From: an uncultured Bacteroidota bacterium
Lineage (GTDB): Bacteria > Bacteroidota > Bacteroidia > Chitinophagales > Chitinophagaceae
Length of the DNA stretch: 45,178 nucleotides
Direction of reading: 5' to 3'
Assembly (NCBI GenBank): GCA_903929425.1
Contig: CAIYUO010000098.1
Location: 1 to 45,178 of the forward strand
Shown here: piece by piece, positions 7,332 through 16,881 of the stretch
Numbering within the stretch: position 1 is the first letter of the stretch
Layout of the letters: each line of letters opens with the position of its first letter
Program-made: the position numbers and the translations under genes
The notes under the pieces: generated by a model
Told to the model about the DNA's origin: nothing
What the model saw: only the letters and a program-made list of their open reading frames with translations
Database searches by the model: none

Positions 7332-9398
7332 ATGAAAAAAATATTATTTCCTTTATTGTTTTGTTTTCCATTGATTACAATGGCTCAAAACATTGATAGA
7401 ACCAAAGCGCCTGCTCCTGGCAAAGCGCCGTTAATACAAGTAGGAAGCCCTGTAAAATATACTTTGGCAAATGGCTTACAAGTATTTGTTGTAAAAAACA
7501 CAAAATTGCCAAGGGTTACTGCATCACTTGCCTTAGACCTAGATGGATTTACGGAAGGCAATAAGGCTGGATTAGCTGATATGTCAGGTCAGTTATTAAA
7601 AAGAGGAACTACCACTAAATCTAAGGCAGTATTGGATGAAGCGGTTGAATATTTAGGTGGCTCCTTGTCAACTTCTAGCATGTCAGCTTCCGCTAGTTCC
7701 TTAAAAAAGAATTTTCCACAACTAATGGGCTTAATGGCAGAAGTAGTTTTACATCCAGCTTTATCTTCAGATGAATTAGAAAAAGTAAGAAAACAAACCC
7801 TTTCAGGTATTGAATCAAATAAGGATGATGCTGATGCTATTTCAAACAATGTAATGAAGAAATTAGTATTTGGTGCTAATCATGCTTTTGGTGAAATCAC
7901 CACAACCTCTACTGTAAACAATGTGAAAATGGAGGATGTAAAAAACTTTGTAGCTACTTATTGGAAACCTAATATTGCTTATTTAGTTTTTGTAGGTGAT
8001 ATTGAACCTGAAGCTGCTAAAGCTTTGGCTGAGAAAAATTTTGGGTCATGGGCAAAAGGAAATGTTCCTAATTTAAATTATCCTAAACCTGTAAAACCTG
8101 CTCAAACTTATATTGCCATTGTAGATCGCCCAGCGTCAGTTCAAAGTGTGGTGGCGGTTGCTACTACTGTCGATTTAGTACAGGGTTCACCAAACGTAAT
8201 TCCTAGTAATGTGATGAACAATATTTTAGGTGGTGGTTTTTCGGGACGTTTGTTTGCCAATCTTAGAGAAAAACATGGGTTTACTTATGGAGCTTATTCT
8301 TCTTTATCGCCTAACCGACAAGTTGGTATTTTCTCGGCAGAGGCAGCTGTAAGAAATGAAAAAACAGATAGTTCGATTCAAGAATTATTAAGAGAAATTA
8401 ATATTATTAGAGACGAGAAAGTAGGGGATATAGAGCTTTCAAGAATGAAAAACTACTTATCTGGACAATTTGCTCGTTCTTTAGAAAATCCTGCTACCAT
8501 TGCAGGTTTTGCATATAATATTGCGCGTTATAAAATGCCAGCTGATTACTATCAAAAGTATTTAACCAATTTAGCATCGGTAAATGTACAACAAGTTCAA
8601 GACGCTGCAAAAGCATTGCTTAATCCAGGACAAATGCATATTGTAATTGTAGGAAATGCAAAACAAATTTCAAAAGGGTTAGAAAAGTATGGTCCTGTTA
8701 AATATTTTGATTTAGAAGGAAATGAAGTAGCTGCTCCTTCAGAAGCTAAAGCCGATGTATCAATAACACCCGATGTGCTTTTACAAAAAGTAGTTACAGC
8801 AGTTGGTGGAACAGAAGCGATTGCCTCTATTAAAGACATTCAATTAAAAGGTTCTGCCTCTTTGATGGGACAAACTTTAGAAATGTCACAAACCATTATC
8901 AAACCAGGAAATTCAGTAACCACTATGTCAATGGGTGGAATGGCTGTCATGAAACAGTCGGTAGTTGATGGTAAGTATTCGGTTAGTCAACAAGGAATGG
9001 AAGCACCTATAACCGACGATGTAAAAGAAGGCTTAGATGAAAGTGCTTTATTGATTCCTGAATTGAGTTATATAACAAAGGGGTATAAGTTGAAAATTGT
9101 GGGTGCTGAAAAAGTGGATGGTAAGGATGCTATTGATCTTGAGCTTACTACACCTTCAGGTAAAGTTTCGCATCGTTTTTATGATGCTAAAACCTTTTTA
9201 TTAATAAAGACTGCTAAATCACAAGAAGTTCCTGGAAGAGGCATTGTGACACAGCAAGAGTTTTACAATGCTTACAAAACTATTAATGGTGTTCAAGTGC
9301 CTACGGAACAATTAATTGACATGGGACAACTTAAGATTAACATAAAATACACCGACATTAAAGCTAATCAAGGTTTAAAAACAACTGACTTAAAATAA
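7332..9398 (+). CDS. M16-family protein without zinc motif, with extra C-terminal domain
   Basis: The presumed partner of the upstream M16 peptidase. After a signal peptide (MKKILFPLLFCFPLITMAQ) comes an M16 fold to about residue 455. In place of HxxEH the equivalent position reads LADMSGQLL, so this subunit should be catalytically dead. The second lobe keeps the substrate-binding signature GGGFSGRLFANLREKHGFTYG near residues 296-316, as in MPP-alpha-like partners. Residues from about 488 to 688 are an additional beta-rich domain (VVTAVGGTEAIASIKDIQLK onward) resembling LolA/outer-membrane-lipoprotein-sorting-like folds; that comparison is by eye. A strong bidirectional terminator follows. 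Confidence 0.85.
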   Translation: MKKILFPLLFCFPLITMAQNIDRTKAPAPGKAPLIQVGSPVKYTLANGLQVFVVKNTKLPRVTASLALDLDGFTEGNKAGLADMSGQLLKRGTTTKSKAVLDEAVEYLGGSLSTSSMSASASSLKKNFPQLMGLMAEVVLHPALSSDELEKVRKQTLSGIESNKDDADAISNNVMKKLVFGANHAFGEITTTSTVNNVKMEDVKNFVATYWKPNIAYLVFVGDIEPEAAKALAEKNFGSWAKGNVPNLNYPKPVKPAQTYIAIVDRPASVQSVVAVATTVDLVQGSPNVIPSNVMNNILGGGFSGRLFANLREKHGFTYGAYSSLSPNRQVGIFSAEAAVRNEKTDSSIQELLREINIIRDEKVGDIELSRMKNYLSGQFARSLENPATIAGFAYNIARYKMPADYYQKYLTNLASVNVQQVQDAAKALLNPGQMHIVIVGNAKQISKGLEKYGPVKYFDLEGNEVAAPSEAKADVSITPDVLLQKVVTAVGGTEAIASIKDIQLKGSASLMGQTLEMSQTIIKPGNSVTTMSMGGMAVMKQSVVDGKYSVSQQGMEAPITDDVKEGLDESALLIPELSYITKGYKLKIVGAEKVDGKDAIDLELTTPSGKVSHRFYDAKTFLLIKTAKSQEVPGRGIVTQQEFYNAYKTINGVQVPTEQLIDMGQLKINIKYTDIKANQGLKTTDLK

Positions 9399-9450
9399 GC
9401 TTTTATTGTCCATTGTTGATTTTTAAATCAATACGAAATATTTGTATAAT

Positions 9451-9481
9451 AAGAAAGGCGCATCAATGATGCGCCTTTCTT
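9451..9481. terminator. Bidirectional terminator between convergent genes
   Basis: A perfect inverted repeat with 15-bp arms (AAGAAAGGCGCATCA and its complement) around one central base. It has a G+C-rich core and A/T tracts on both flanks, and lies between the M16 gene reading right and the barrel protein gene reading left, so it can end both transcripts. Confidence 0.9.
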
Positions 9482-9500
9482 ATTTAGTATATTAAATTTT

Positions 9501-11027
9501 CTAAAATCTAATTCCGTAACCTATATTAAACATTAGTCTGTTTCCATTAAGGGCAGCATATGTATTAGGTTTGTCATTCAAACGGTAGGGGAAAATAGCA
9601 TCCTTGCTTGAAGTTGAAACAATGGTAAAATCAATAAAATGTTTGTTAGTTCTGTAACCAATGCCACCACTTAAATTAAATAGGGATGCTTTAATGTTAT
9701 CATCTTTATAGGGTGATCCATAATAAGCTACACCGGCACGAGCCATCCAGTTATTATTAAGTTTTAATTCAGACCCAATTTTAATATTAATATTGTTTTT
9801 ATAAGCTGCTTTAATAATTGTGTTTACATTATTATAGTAGTCGGTAGTTGCTTGGTCATATGTATTTGAATAAAAACGAGTGCCAGCATAATTTACTATT
9901 TCCAAATCAGCACTAATAAAACCTAAAGGTTGCGTTGGCTTACCTGGCTGAGCAAAAAAGTAGCTACCACTAAAGTTAATTTTAGTTGGCGTTGATATGG
10001 TATATTCTCTTAATCCAGGGTACCCTTCATTTAATTCACTTGAAGAAACTGATTGTAAACCTGCATACGATTCAGTATTCGTTGTCATGTCAGCACTTAT
10101 CTGATCTCGGAAGGAAATTAATTGTGGTGTTTGTAATGAAAAACCAACTCTTAAGTATGATTCAGGTTTATAAATGATACCTAATTTGGCACCTATTCCC
10201 CAACCCTTAGAGCTAAAATTTTCATTCACTGTAAAACCTCCAAAATAGTTTTTTGCGTTATTCGTGATATCTGTTTCTGAATAAGTAGTTGTTCGATTAA
10301 AATTAATCATAGGCATAACAAAACTTGCTCCTAAATATAATTTATCATCCATATTGCCGCCCCATCCAAATGCTAATTCATTGTAACCGCCGCTTGTTTC
10401 TGAATTGTAGGTTTGGTTAACGCCAGTTGAAATTGGTACCAAGCTTTGATATCCTTTCACATTTCCCTTTGCGTCAGCCATGGTATCAACCAAGTAAGTT
10501 CTGAAAGCCAATGAGCTACCAAAAATATAATTATTTAAGGCGGATAAAGTGTCAGCATTATCATTTACCAGCTCTTCAATATATTTTTCAGAGTAACTAC
10601 TAAAATTATTTTTCCCACTAAAGCTAATTCGATTATTATAATCAGCAATTTGAGTATAAGTAATTGAGAATGCTGAACTGGTCCAATTGTTTTTTCTTTT
10701 TCCATCCGCAAATACAGCACCAATAGTTCCAAAGTTAAATTTATGTGCATTTGAACTACTTTGCTTATCTAAATAATTTAAATTATTTGATTGCAGCGAA
10801 AATTTAGGAGTCAGTAACAGCTCACCTGACTTATAAAAACCAAGCCCTGCCGGGTTAATATGGTTTGAGGAAAGGTCGCCGCCTAATGAACCCATTGCGC
10901 CACCCAATGCATTGCTTCTTGCTGTTCCGTTTGGCGCAAACCAGGATAATCTCAATCCGTCCTCTGGATCTTGCGCAAACATATTCAAACTTGATCCTAA
11001 TAAGATCATTAATAAAAATCTTTTCAT
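9501..11027 (-). CDS. Outer-membrane beta-barrel protein (OmpP1/FadL/TodX-like)
   Basis: An exported beta-barrel protein. The start is set at the ATG 11025-11027, which gives a clean signal peptide (MKRFLLMILLGSSLNMFAQ); an in-frame GTG at 11048 would add seven unlikely residues. The mature N-terminus has SWFAPNGTARSNALGGAMGS and SSNHINPAGLGFYKSGEL, the Ala/Gly-rich and NPAGL-type signature of the FadL/OmpP1 transport family. Amphipathic strands continue to an aromatic C-terminus (MFNIGYGIRF), as expected for BAM-inserted barrels. Such proteins import hydrophobic compounds, but the substrate cannot be read here. It lies 44 bases behind the Gly/Tyr-repeat lipoprotein and is probably cotranscribed with it. 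Confidence 0.82.
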   Translation of the reverse strand: MKRFLLMILLGSSLNMFAQDPEDGLRLSWFAPNGTARSNALGGAMGSLGGDLSSNHINPAGLGFYKSGELLLTPKFSLQSNNLNYLDKQSSSNAHKFNFGTIGAVFADGKRKNNWTSSAFSITYTQIADYNNRISFSGKNNFSSYSEKYIEELVNDNADTLSALNNYIFGSSLAFRTYLVDTMADAKGNVKGYQSLVPISTGVNQTYNSETSGGYNELAFGWGGNMDDKLYLGASFVMPMINFNRTTTYSETDITNNAKNYFGGFTVNENFSSKGWGIGAKLGIIYKPESYLRVGFSLQTPQLISFRDQISADMTTNTESYAGLQSVSSSELNEGYPGLREYTISTPTKINFSGSYFFAQPGKPTQPLGFISADLEIVNYAGTRFYSNTYDQATTDYYNNVNTIIKAAYKNNINIKIGSELKLNNNWMARAGVAYYGSPYKDDNIKASLFNLSGGIGYRTNKHFIDFTIVSTSSKDAIFPYRLNDKPNTYAALNGNRLMFNIGYGIRF

Positions 11028-11071
11028 AATTGAACTTTTAAATTGCACGTTTAAATAAAAACGTATAAATT

Positions 11072-12130
11072 TTAATTTTGTCTTGGTGCACGTCCACCAG
11101 TTGCAGGAGCGCTCGAACTACTAAAACCGCCACTTCTTCCACCAGCGTTATTGGATGGTGAGTAATTGGATCTAATACTATTATTGTTGGAATTTGAATT
11201 TACCTGATTGGAATTATAATTATTATTAAATGAGCGAGCTGGCCTATCCCAACTATTTGCATTGTTTACATTTGCATTTGTAGTAACCACTCTTTTCATT
11301 AAATTCCCGAAATTATTATTCAAATTCGCATTGCCAGTATAACGAGTATTGCCAGTTGTTACATTGGTTGTGTTATTAAAATTTCTTGAAGTTGAAGCAT
11401 TACGATAAGAAGCTAAAGATGGGGCACTTGTTTGTGTTGCACGAGGATCTTGGTAATGCATTCGTCGTCCTGGAATTCCACCACCATATCCACCATATCC
11501 GCCATAATAATCATAATAACTATTATAAGGATTCCAATATCCAGCAGTATAAGGATTCCATCCGCCATATCCAAATCCTCCGTATCCAAATCCTCCATAA
11601 CCAAAACCTCCATAACCAATTCCACCGTACCCTAAACCACCATAACCCCAACCCATATTGTAGTAGGAACTCATGTATGGAGAATATCCACCCCAACCCA
11701 TACCCATTGAAACGCCAAATGGGTTGTACCATGAAGATCCATAAAAACCACTATACCAACTATTCCATCCACCATAAGAAGGGTAATATGAGTAATTATA
11801 TCTAGGGTCATTCCAATATCCAAAATCATCAATTAAATCCCAACGATTTCTGTTGGATACCTTTAGTCTTAAATATCTGTCATCAGGATATGATTGGTAA
11901 TCTTGATATGCTCCTTGCTCCTCATCGTTTGCATTATATCTGTTTTCATTTCTGGCTACATTTGTATTTGCATTCGACGGAGTTTCTTTATTATTAGGCG
12001 TGTAATATAAATCATCAGTTGTGGCAACCGTTGTTTGTTGTAAACTAGTACAACCCATACCTACACAACTAATCGTAATTAAACCCATAAGGATGAGTCT
12101 AAATTGGAAAGCCATTTTTTGCTTGTTCAT
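11072..12130 (-). CDS. Predicted lipoprotein with Gly/Tyr repeats, function unknown
   Basis: I do not recognise a characterised family. The N-terminus is a lipoprotein-type signal (hydrophobic run then VGMGC, Cys at about residue 27); initiation could also be at the in-frame Met6. Residues 28-120 are polar and carry a YLRLKVSNRNRWDLIDDFGY segment. Residues about 125-215 are very rich in Gly, Tyr, Trp and Ser and contain six GYGG(L/I/F) pentads in tandem. The last ~130 residues are Asn/Ser-rich (NNYNSNQVNSNSNNN). The composition suggests a disordered or adhesive surface protein. It is first in a likely two-gene operon with an outer-membrane barrel and is divergent from proS. Confidence 0.7.
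   Translation of the reverse strand: MNKQKMAFQFRLILMGLITISCVGMGCTSLQQTTVATTDDLYYTPNNKETPSNANTNVARNENRYNANDEEQGAYQDYQSYPDDRYLRLKVSNRNRWDLIDDFGYWNDPRYNYSYYPSYGGWNSWYSGFYGSSWYNPFGVSMGMGWGGYSPYMSSYYNMGWGYGGLGYGGIGYGGFGYGGFGYGGFGYGGWNPYTAGYWNPYNSYYDYYGGYGGYGGGIPGRRMHYQDPRATQTSAPSLASYRNASTSRNFNNTTNVTTGNTRYTGNANLNNNFGNLMKRVVTTNANVNNANSWDRPARSFNNNYNSNQVNSNSNNNSIRSNYSPSNNAGGRSGGFSSSSAPATGGRAPRQN
11562..11651 (-). repeat. Six tandem 15-bp repeats coding GYGG(F/I/L)
   Basis: On the plus strand the units begin CCnCC(A/G)TA and repeat every 15 bases, six times, with a few third-position changes. They code for the pentapeptides Gly-Tyr-Gly-Gly-(Phe/Ile/Leu) in the lipoprotein at 11072-12130. The repeat is a candidate for slippage and length variation between strains. 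Confidence 0.85.
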
Positions 12131-12170
12131 GTTGAAATAGTTTAGGTTTTAATATGCCCTTAAATTAGCG

Positions 12171-12178
12171 TACATTTG
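12171..12178 (+). promoter_or_regulatory. Predicted -7 element of proS
   Basis: TAcaTTTG, with a weak TTTT at 12147-12150 twenty bases upstream in the -33 position. It predicts a proS leader of about 80 bases. It overlaps the region of the opposite promoter at 12185-12192. Confidence 0.5.
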
Positions 12179-12184
12179 TTATTC

Positions 12185-12192
12185 CAAAGCTA
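12185..12192 (-). promoter_or_regulatory. Predicted -7 element of the Gly/Tyr lipoprotein operon
   Basis: TAgcTTTG on the minus strand. The predicted start of transcription near 12179 gives a leader of about 50 bases to the ATG at 12130. It lies only 6 bases from the proS -7 element on the other strand. Confidence 0.45.
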
Positions 12193-12224
12193 CGAAAAAT
12201 TGTGATATAGGGCTTTTTTCGTAG
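12190..12224 (+). terminator. Terminator-like hairpin in the proS leader
   Basis: CTACGAAAAA at 12190-12199 pairs perfectly with TTTTTCGTAG at 12215-12224 around a 15-base loop, and the 3' arm is followed by TTTGTTTTTAG. It lies between the predicted proS transcription start (about 12183) and the ATG at 12264, so it could act as an attenuator or a leader structure. Confidence 0.45.
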
Positions 12225-12263
12225 TTTGTTTTTAGATTCAAAAATGTTAAGATTTATTAAAAA

Positions 12264-13742
12264 ATGGCAAAAGAATTAACAACCCGAGCTGAGGATTACT
12301 CCCAATGGTATAATGACTTAATATTAAAAGGTGAATTGGCTGATTATAGTGCCGTAAGAGGGTGTATGGTAATAAAACCATATGGATATGCACTTTGGGA
12401 AAATATGCAAGCTGCATTAGATAAAATGTTCAAGGATACGGGTCATCAAAATGCCTATTTCCCATTGTTTGTACCTAAGTCATTATTTGAGGCAGAAGAA
12501 AAAAATGCCGAAGGATTTGCAAAAGAATGTGCTATTGTAACTCATTATCGATTAAAAACTGATCCTAACAATAAGGGGAAGTTGATGGTTGATCCGGAGG
12601 CGAAATTAGAAGAAGAATTAATTGTTAGACCTACTAGTGAAGCCATTATTTGGAATACCTATAAAACTTGGATACAATCCTATCGTGACTTGCCGATATT
12701 AGTCAATCAATGGGCGAATGTGGTTCGCTGGGAAATGCGTACTCGTTTGTTTTTAAGAACTGCTGAATTTTTATGGCAGGAAGGGCATACCGCTCATGCA
12801 AGTAAAGAGGAAGCAGTTGCAGAGGCTGTTCAAATGTTACATGTATACGCTGATTTCGCTGAAAATTGGATGGCTGTACCAGTTATAAAAGGACTTAAGT
12901 CAGTTAATGAACGTTTTGCAGGCGCCGAAGATACTTATTGTATCGAGGCTTTAATGCAAGATGGCAAGGCATTACAAGCAGGCACTTCACATTTTCTAGG
13001 TCAAAATTTTGCAAAAGCATTTGATGTAAAATTTAGCGATAAGAATAATAAATTGGATTATGTTTGGGCAACGAGTTGGGGTGTTAGTACTAGATTAATT
13101 GGAGGATTAGTGATGACCCATAGTGATGATCAAGGTTTGGTTTTGCCTCCAAGAATGGCGCCTATTCAAGTAGTGATTGTTCCAATTTATAAAGGCGATG
13201 AACAAAAAGCATTGTTGGATGAAAAAATTCACGCAATTGTAGCTTCCTTTAAGGCGGCTGGAATTCGTGTTAAATATGACGATTCTGATAATCAAAGACC
13301 AGGCTGGAAATTTGCAGAATACGAATTAAAAGGAGTGCCAGTTAGAATCGCTGTAGGTCCAAGAGATTTGGAAAATAACCAGGTTGAAATTGCTCGTCGT
13401 GATACCAAAGAAAAATCAAGTATAAGCATGGACGGCTTAACTGAAACAGTTAGCAACTTATTACTTGAAATTCAACAAAATCTATTTAATCGCGCTAAGC
13501 AATATCGCGACGAACATATAACCAAAGCTGAAACATGGGATGAATTTGTAAATATTTTAGATACAAAAGCAGGTTTTGTATCCGCACATTGGGATGGCAC
13601 ACCTGAGACAGAGGAAAAAATTAAAGAATTGACAAAGGCAACCATTAGGTGTATTCCTTTAGAAAACATATTAGAAGCGGGCAAATGCATTTTGTCGGGT
13701 AATCCATCTACTCAAAGAGTTTTATTCGCTAGAGCTTACTAA
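12264..13742 (+). CDS. proS: Prolyl-tRNA synthetase, archaeal/eukaryotic-like type
   Basis: Charges tRNA-Pro with proline in the cytosol. At 492 residues and without the ~180-residue editing insertion of the E. coli type, this is the shorter archaeal/eukaryotic-like ProRS found in Bacteroidota. Class II motif 2 is seen around [20 protein letters not shown] (about residues 155-175), preceded by RPTSEAIIW. The anticodon-binding domain starts near residue 300 ([11 protein letters not shown]), and the extra C-terminal domain ends in the characteristic terminal Tyr (FARAY). truB follows 12 bases later. A hairpin lies in its leader. Confidence 0.95.
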   Translation: MAKELTTRAEDYSQWYNDLILKGELADYSAVRGCMVIKPYGYALWENMQAALDKMFKDTGHQNAYFPLFVPKSLFEAEEKNAEGFAKECAIVTHYRLKTDPNNKGKLMVDPEAKLEEELIVRPTSEAIIWNTYKTWIQSYRDLPILVNQWANVVRWEMRTRLFLRTAEFLWQEGHTAHASKEEAVAEAVQMLHVYADFAENWMAVPVIKGLKSVNERFAGAEDTYCIEALMQDGKALQAGTSHFLGQNFAKAFDVKFSDKNNKLDYVWATSWGVSTRLIGGLVMTHSDDQGLVLPPRMAPIQVVIVPIYKGDEQKALLDEKIHAIVASFKAAGIRVKYDDSDNQRPGWKFAEYELKGVPVRIAVGPRDLENNQVEIARRDTKEKSSISMDGLTETVSNLLLEIQQNLFNRAKQYRDEHITKAETWDEFVNILDTKAGFVSAHWDGTPETEEKIKELTKATIRCIPLENILEAGKCILSGNPSTQRVLFARAY

Positions 13743-13754
13743 GCATTAAGTAAG

Positions 13755-14483
13755 ATGAAAAAACAAGGACCCATCCCAGATGCGTTAGTGCCTTATTTAG
13801 AAGGCAAAGTATTGTTACTTGACAAGCCACTTCGTTGGACTTCATTTAAAATGATAAGACGTGTTAGAGGGCTAACTTTTGTTCAAAAAGTAGGACATGC
13901 AGGCACCCTCGATCCGTTAGCCACTGGATTATTAATAATTTGTACTGGTAAGTGTACCAAACAAATTAATGATTATATGGGGATGAAAAAAGAGTACACT
14001 GGCACGTTTGTTTTAGGAGCAACTACTGCTACATTCGATTTGGAATCTGAGCCTGAGAATTTAAAACAAATTAATCATATCACTGCTGAAAAAATTAAGG
14101 AAGCCGCTTTGCATTTTACAGGTGAGTTATTGCAATTGCCTCCACAACATTCAGCGATAAAAAAAGACGGCATTAGATTATACGAAACTGCCAGACAAGG
14201 AATAGAAGTAAAAGTAGATCCTAGAAAAATCACAATTGAAGCATTCGAGATTACAAATATTGATTTCCCCAACATTGAATTTAGAGTTGTTTGTTCAACT
14301 GGAACTTACATTAGAAGTTTAGTCAATGATTTTGGCCAATGGCTAGGAGTGGGCGCCTATTTAAGTGCTTTAAGACGCACAAAAATTGGTGCATTTAATG
14401 TGTCGGATGCAATTACCTGGGAAGACCTGAGAGACGAAGTTGATTTGTTATTAGGGAACGAAAGTAATAGTGTCTCCGAATAA
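13755..14483 (+). CDS. truB: tRNA pseudouridine-55 synthase
   Basis: TruB converts U55 in the T-loop of nearly all tRNAs to pseudouridine. The catalytic motif VGHAGTLDPLATGLL carries Asp53, and the KEYTGTFVLGATTATFDLE and CSTGTYIRSLVNDFGQWLG segments (the latter near residues 180-198) are family signatures. The 242 residues lack the longer C-terminal PUA region of the E. coli enzyme, as is usual in this phylum. It is cotranscribed with proS and converges with tamL. Confidence 0.95.
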   Translation: MKKQGPIPDALVPYLEGKVLLLDKPLRWTSFKMIRRVRGLTFVQKVGHAGTLDPLATGLLIICTGKCTKQINDYMGMKKEYTGTFVLGATTATFDLESEPENLKQINHITAEKIKEAALHFTGELLQLPPQHSAIKKDGIRLYETARQGIEVKVDPRKITIEAFEITNIDFPNIEFRVVCSTGTYIRSLVNDFGQWLGVGAYLSALRRTKIGAFNVSDAITWEDLRDEVDLLLGNESNSVSE

Positions 14484-14505
14484 TGATTAAGATGCTACTT
14501 AATTT

Positions 14506-16881
14506 TTAAAAAGGCAAACCAATTCCAAATTGCCACGCAAAATTATTTACCCTTGAACCATTTGCTTTAACCTCGGTCCATTTCATTTTATGTAAATCAA
14601 GCCATCCATTATTATTTTCACGAGAAGGGTCTTTGAATTTCATGGCATAATCAATGCGGATTAGGAAGTAGTTAAAGTCTAATCTTAATCCAGTACCTAT
14701 GCCAATAGCTAAGTCCTTGTAAAGTCTTTTTAATTCAAAACCCGCATTAGGGTCTTGCCTTGTATCTCTTGAATTCCAAATATTTCCAATATCTGCAAAT
14801 AAAGCAGATCCTATTTTATAACTTCCCAATTGTATAATATTAAAACGGTATTCCAAATTAGTTTCTAATTGCACATCACCAAAGCGATCAAAATTTTGGC
14901 TCTTATTACTAGAGTCATAAAACAGGGAACTTCCAAGTCCTAATTGTCTTAATCCCCAAGCACGCATACTATAAGGGCCTCCTGCTGTGAATTGTTTGAA
15001 AAATGGTAACTGTCCTCCTAATGAAGGGTCGTTACTATAATTATTCCCCCAGCCACCCATGATACGCCATGCTAGTTCAGTATAATCAAACTTAATTAGT
15101 TTTCTCATTTCTACTTCGGCCTTTATATACCTGTAAATATTACGTTGCACTTTAGGCATTAATCCAAATAAACCACCGGCTTCCTCAATGCCAATTCTAT
15201 AATAATTATTGATTCTTGGATGACTGATTGATGGCCCAGAGTGAATAAAGTTAAAAGTTTGACTAATTACATTGCCATTATTAAAAGAGGATCTTAAAAA
15301 TGGATTTAAAATTAAAAGACTATCTAGTTTTGCAAACTTTTGAAGTTGATAAAATTCAACATTTAACGGTTTGTAAGTAAATAGATTTTCATTTCCTCTT
15401 TTCGTGTTTTTCCATTCATAACCCCAACTTGAAGTAAAGGATTTTAGTCTATAATATTCCAGCCGATCAATAAATGAACCGTTTAAGGAAAAATTAGTCT
15501 TCTCTGTATTCTTAATTGACTTATGAATTTGTTTAAAGGGAATTAGCAAAACAGGGAAACTGTATGTTTGACCTACATTAAAAAGTAAAGTTTGCGTTAA
15601 ACTGCTGTTGTTCAAATTTAGTTCCACGCCAGTTCTGAAATTTGAAATGGATTGAATGGACTTTTTTTGAACGTTACGATCACGATAAGTAAAGCTAGTG
15701 GATAATCCTAATAAATTACCGGCACCAATTTGTGCTGTATTTTTACTGCCTTCTAGGTCAACACTAACACTGCGTCTTAAGTTGGGTACCAAAAAATAAT
15801 GTATGTTAATACTGTCATTTTTAACAATACTGCGAGCATCTATTTGCTGCCAAGCACCTAGTCCACTAAAATTATTTAGTGTTTGGTAATACAACTGCTC
15901 ATTATATAAATTGCCTCTGTGAATGATGGATTGTTCTTCGAACAAGGATGGTTTAAATAAGGATTTATTGAATTGATGTGTAATGTCATCATAAACTTCT
16001 TTGTTAGCTCTTCCCTTGTTTATAACATCATCTGGATTTTCAGACAAACTTAAATCGGAATAAAAAACTTGACCTCCAATGGGGTATGCTTTAGTAATTG
16101 TGGAATCGGTATTTCTTAATTGAAAACTTATTTTCCATCTTGGATTTTCTAATTGCTTTTTTGCTGCTTCTTCCATTTGGCTTACCTGTTCCAATGGGTC
16201 GAGGTATAAATTCATTAATGATTTATTAAGGGTGTCCACCTCGGCAAATATTTTTTCTTTGGTAAAATAAAAATATCCATTTGTTCTAAATAAATTAACT
16301 AACCTGTCTAATTCATTATTGATGGATTCATTTGAAAAAGGCATCCCTTTTTGCACATAAGCATATTGCTTATTGTCGTTTGCTATTTGTGCTAATTGGG
16401 TATTGCCTAATGCATAGGCAACGGTATCAATAATTGTTTTTTTATTTAAATTAACAGACATGGTTAAACGAACTCTGTATTCATCCTTAACCGTATCGAT
16501 TTTTGCAATCAAATCTAAATTGGGGTGATAATACCCAACAGATGCCAAATAGTTTTGCATATAATTAACAGTCCGACCTATTCTTTCAGGTTGATAAACA
16601 ACGGGTTGAATGAGTGTATTGAAAAATCCATACTGCCTAACTCTTTTTGCCTTTAAGCTGTCATCCCAATAAGTATTTAAATTCAAACTTAAATCCTGAA
16701 AAATGCTTTTTGTTTCGGCGTCTTTGATGATGATTTTATTATCAAAGACAAAAGGTATTTGTTTAGGATAATCATGTACAATTGCTTTTTTAAGATCAGT
16801 ACAGGCATTTAATAAAAATAAAATGCCAAATAGCGAACATCTTGAAAAGAAACTAATATTTTTAAGCTCTCTAAATAACAT
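14506..16881 (-). CDS. tamL: Omp85-family outer-membrane lipoprotein, TamL-like
   Basis: An Omp85/BamA-superfamily barrel with a lipidated N-terminus, like TamL of Bacteroidota, which replaces TamA and works with TamB in outer-membrane assembly. The start is ATG 16879-16881: it gives a lipobox (LLNAC, Cys27), and a TATATTTG element lies just upstream; the longer frame to 16908 begins upstream of that promoter's expected start site. POTRA-like domains fill the first ~380 residues, and the barrel region ends in GIGLPF, with the lid-loop type GGPYSMRAWGLRQLG near residues 645-660. A 791-residue product fits. No tamB gene is visible next to it. Confidence 0.85.
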   Translation of the reverse strand: MLFRELKNISFFSRCSLFGILFLLNACTDLKKAIVHDYPKQIPFVFDNKIIIKDAETKSIFQDLSLNLNTYWDDSLKAKRVRQYGFFNTLIQPVVYQPERIGRTVNYMQNYLASVGYYHPNLDLIAKIDTVKDEYRVRLTMSVNLNKKTIIDTVAYALGNTQLAQIANDNKQYAYVQKGMPFSNESINNELDRLVNLFRTNGYFYFTKEKIFAEVDTLNKSLMNLYLDPLEQVSQMEEAAKKQLENPRWKISFQLRNTDSTITKAYPIGGQVFYSDLSLSENPDDVINKGRANKEVYDDITHQFNKSLFKPSLFEEQSIIHRGNLYNEQLYYQTLNNFSGLGAWQQIDARSIVKNDSINIHYFLVPNLRRSVSVDLEGSKNTAQIGAGNLLGLSTSFTYRDRNVQKKSIQSISNFRTGVELNLNNSSLTQTLLFNVGQTYSFPVLLIPFKQIHKSIKNTEKTNFSLNGSFIDRLEYYRLKSFTSSWGYEWKNTKRGNENLFTYKPLNVEFYQLQKFAKLDSLLILNPFLRSSFNNGNVISQTFNFIHSGPSISHPRINNYYRIGIEEAGGLFGLMPKVQRNIYRYIKAEVEMRKLIKFDYTELAWRIMGGWGNNYSNDPSLGGQLPFFKQFTAGGPYSMRAWGLRQLGLGSSLFYDSSNKSQNFDRFGDVQLETNLEYRFNIIQLGSYKIGSALFADIGNIWNSRDTRQDPNAGFELKRLYKDLAIGIGTGLRLDFNYFLIRIDYAMKFKDPSRENNNGWLDLHKMKWTEVKANGSRVNNFAWQFGIGLPF

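Noticed and set aside
11562-11651. Short regular repeats, considered as a CRISPR array
   Set aside because: The unit is 15 bp with no spacers, lies in frame inside a coding region and codes for a pentapeptide repeat.
11386-11805. Open frame on the plus strand of 139 codons, rich in His and Asn
   Set aside because: It is the complement of the Gly/Tyr-repeat lipoprotein; its composition is forced by the 15-bp repeats and it has no start context.
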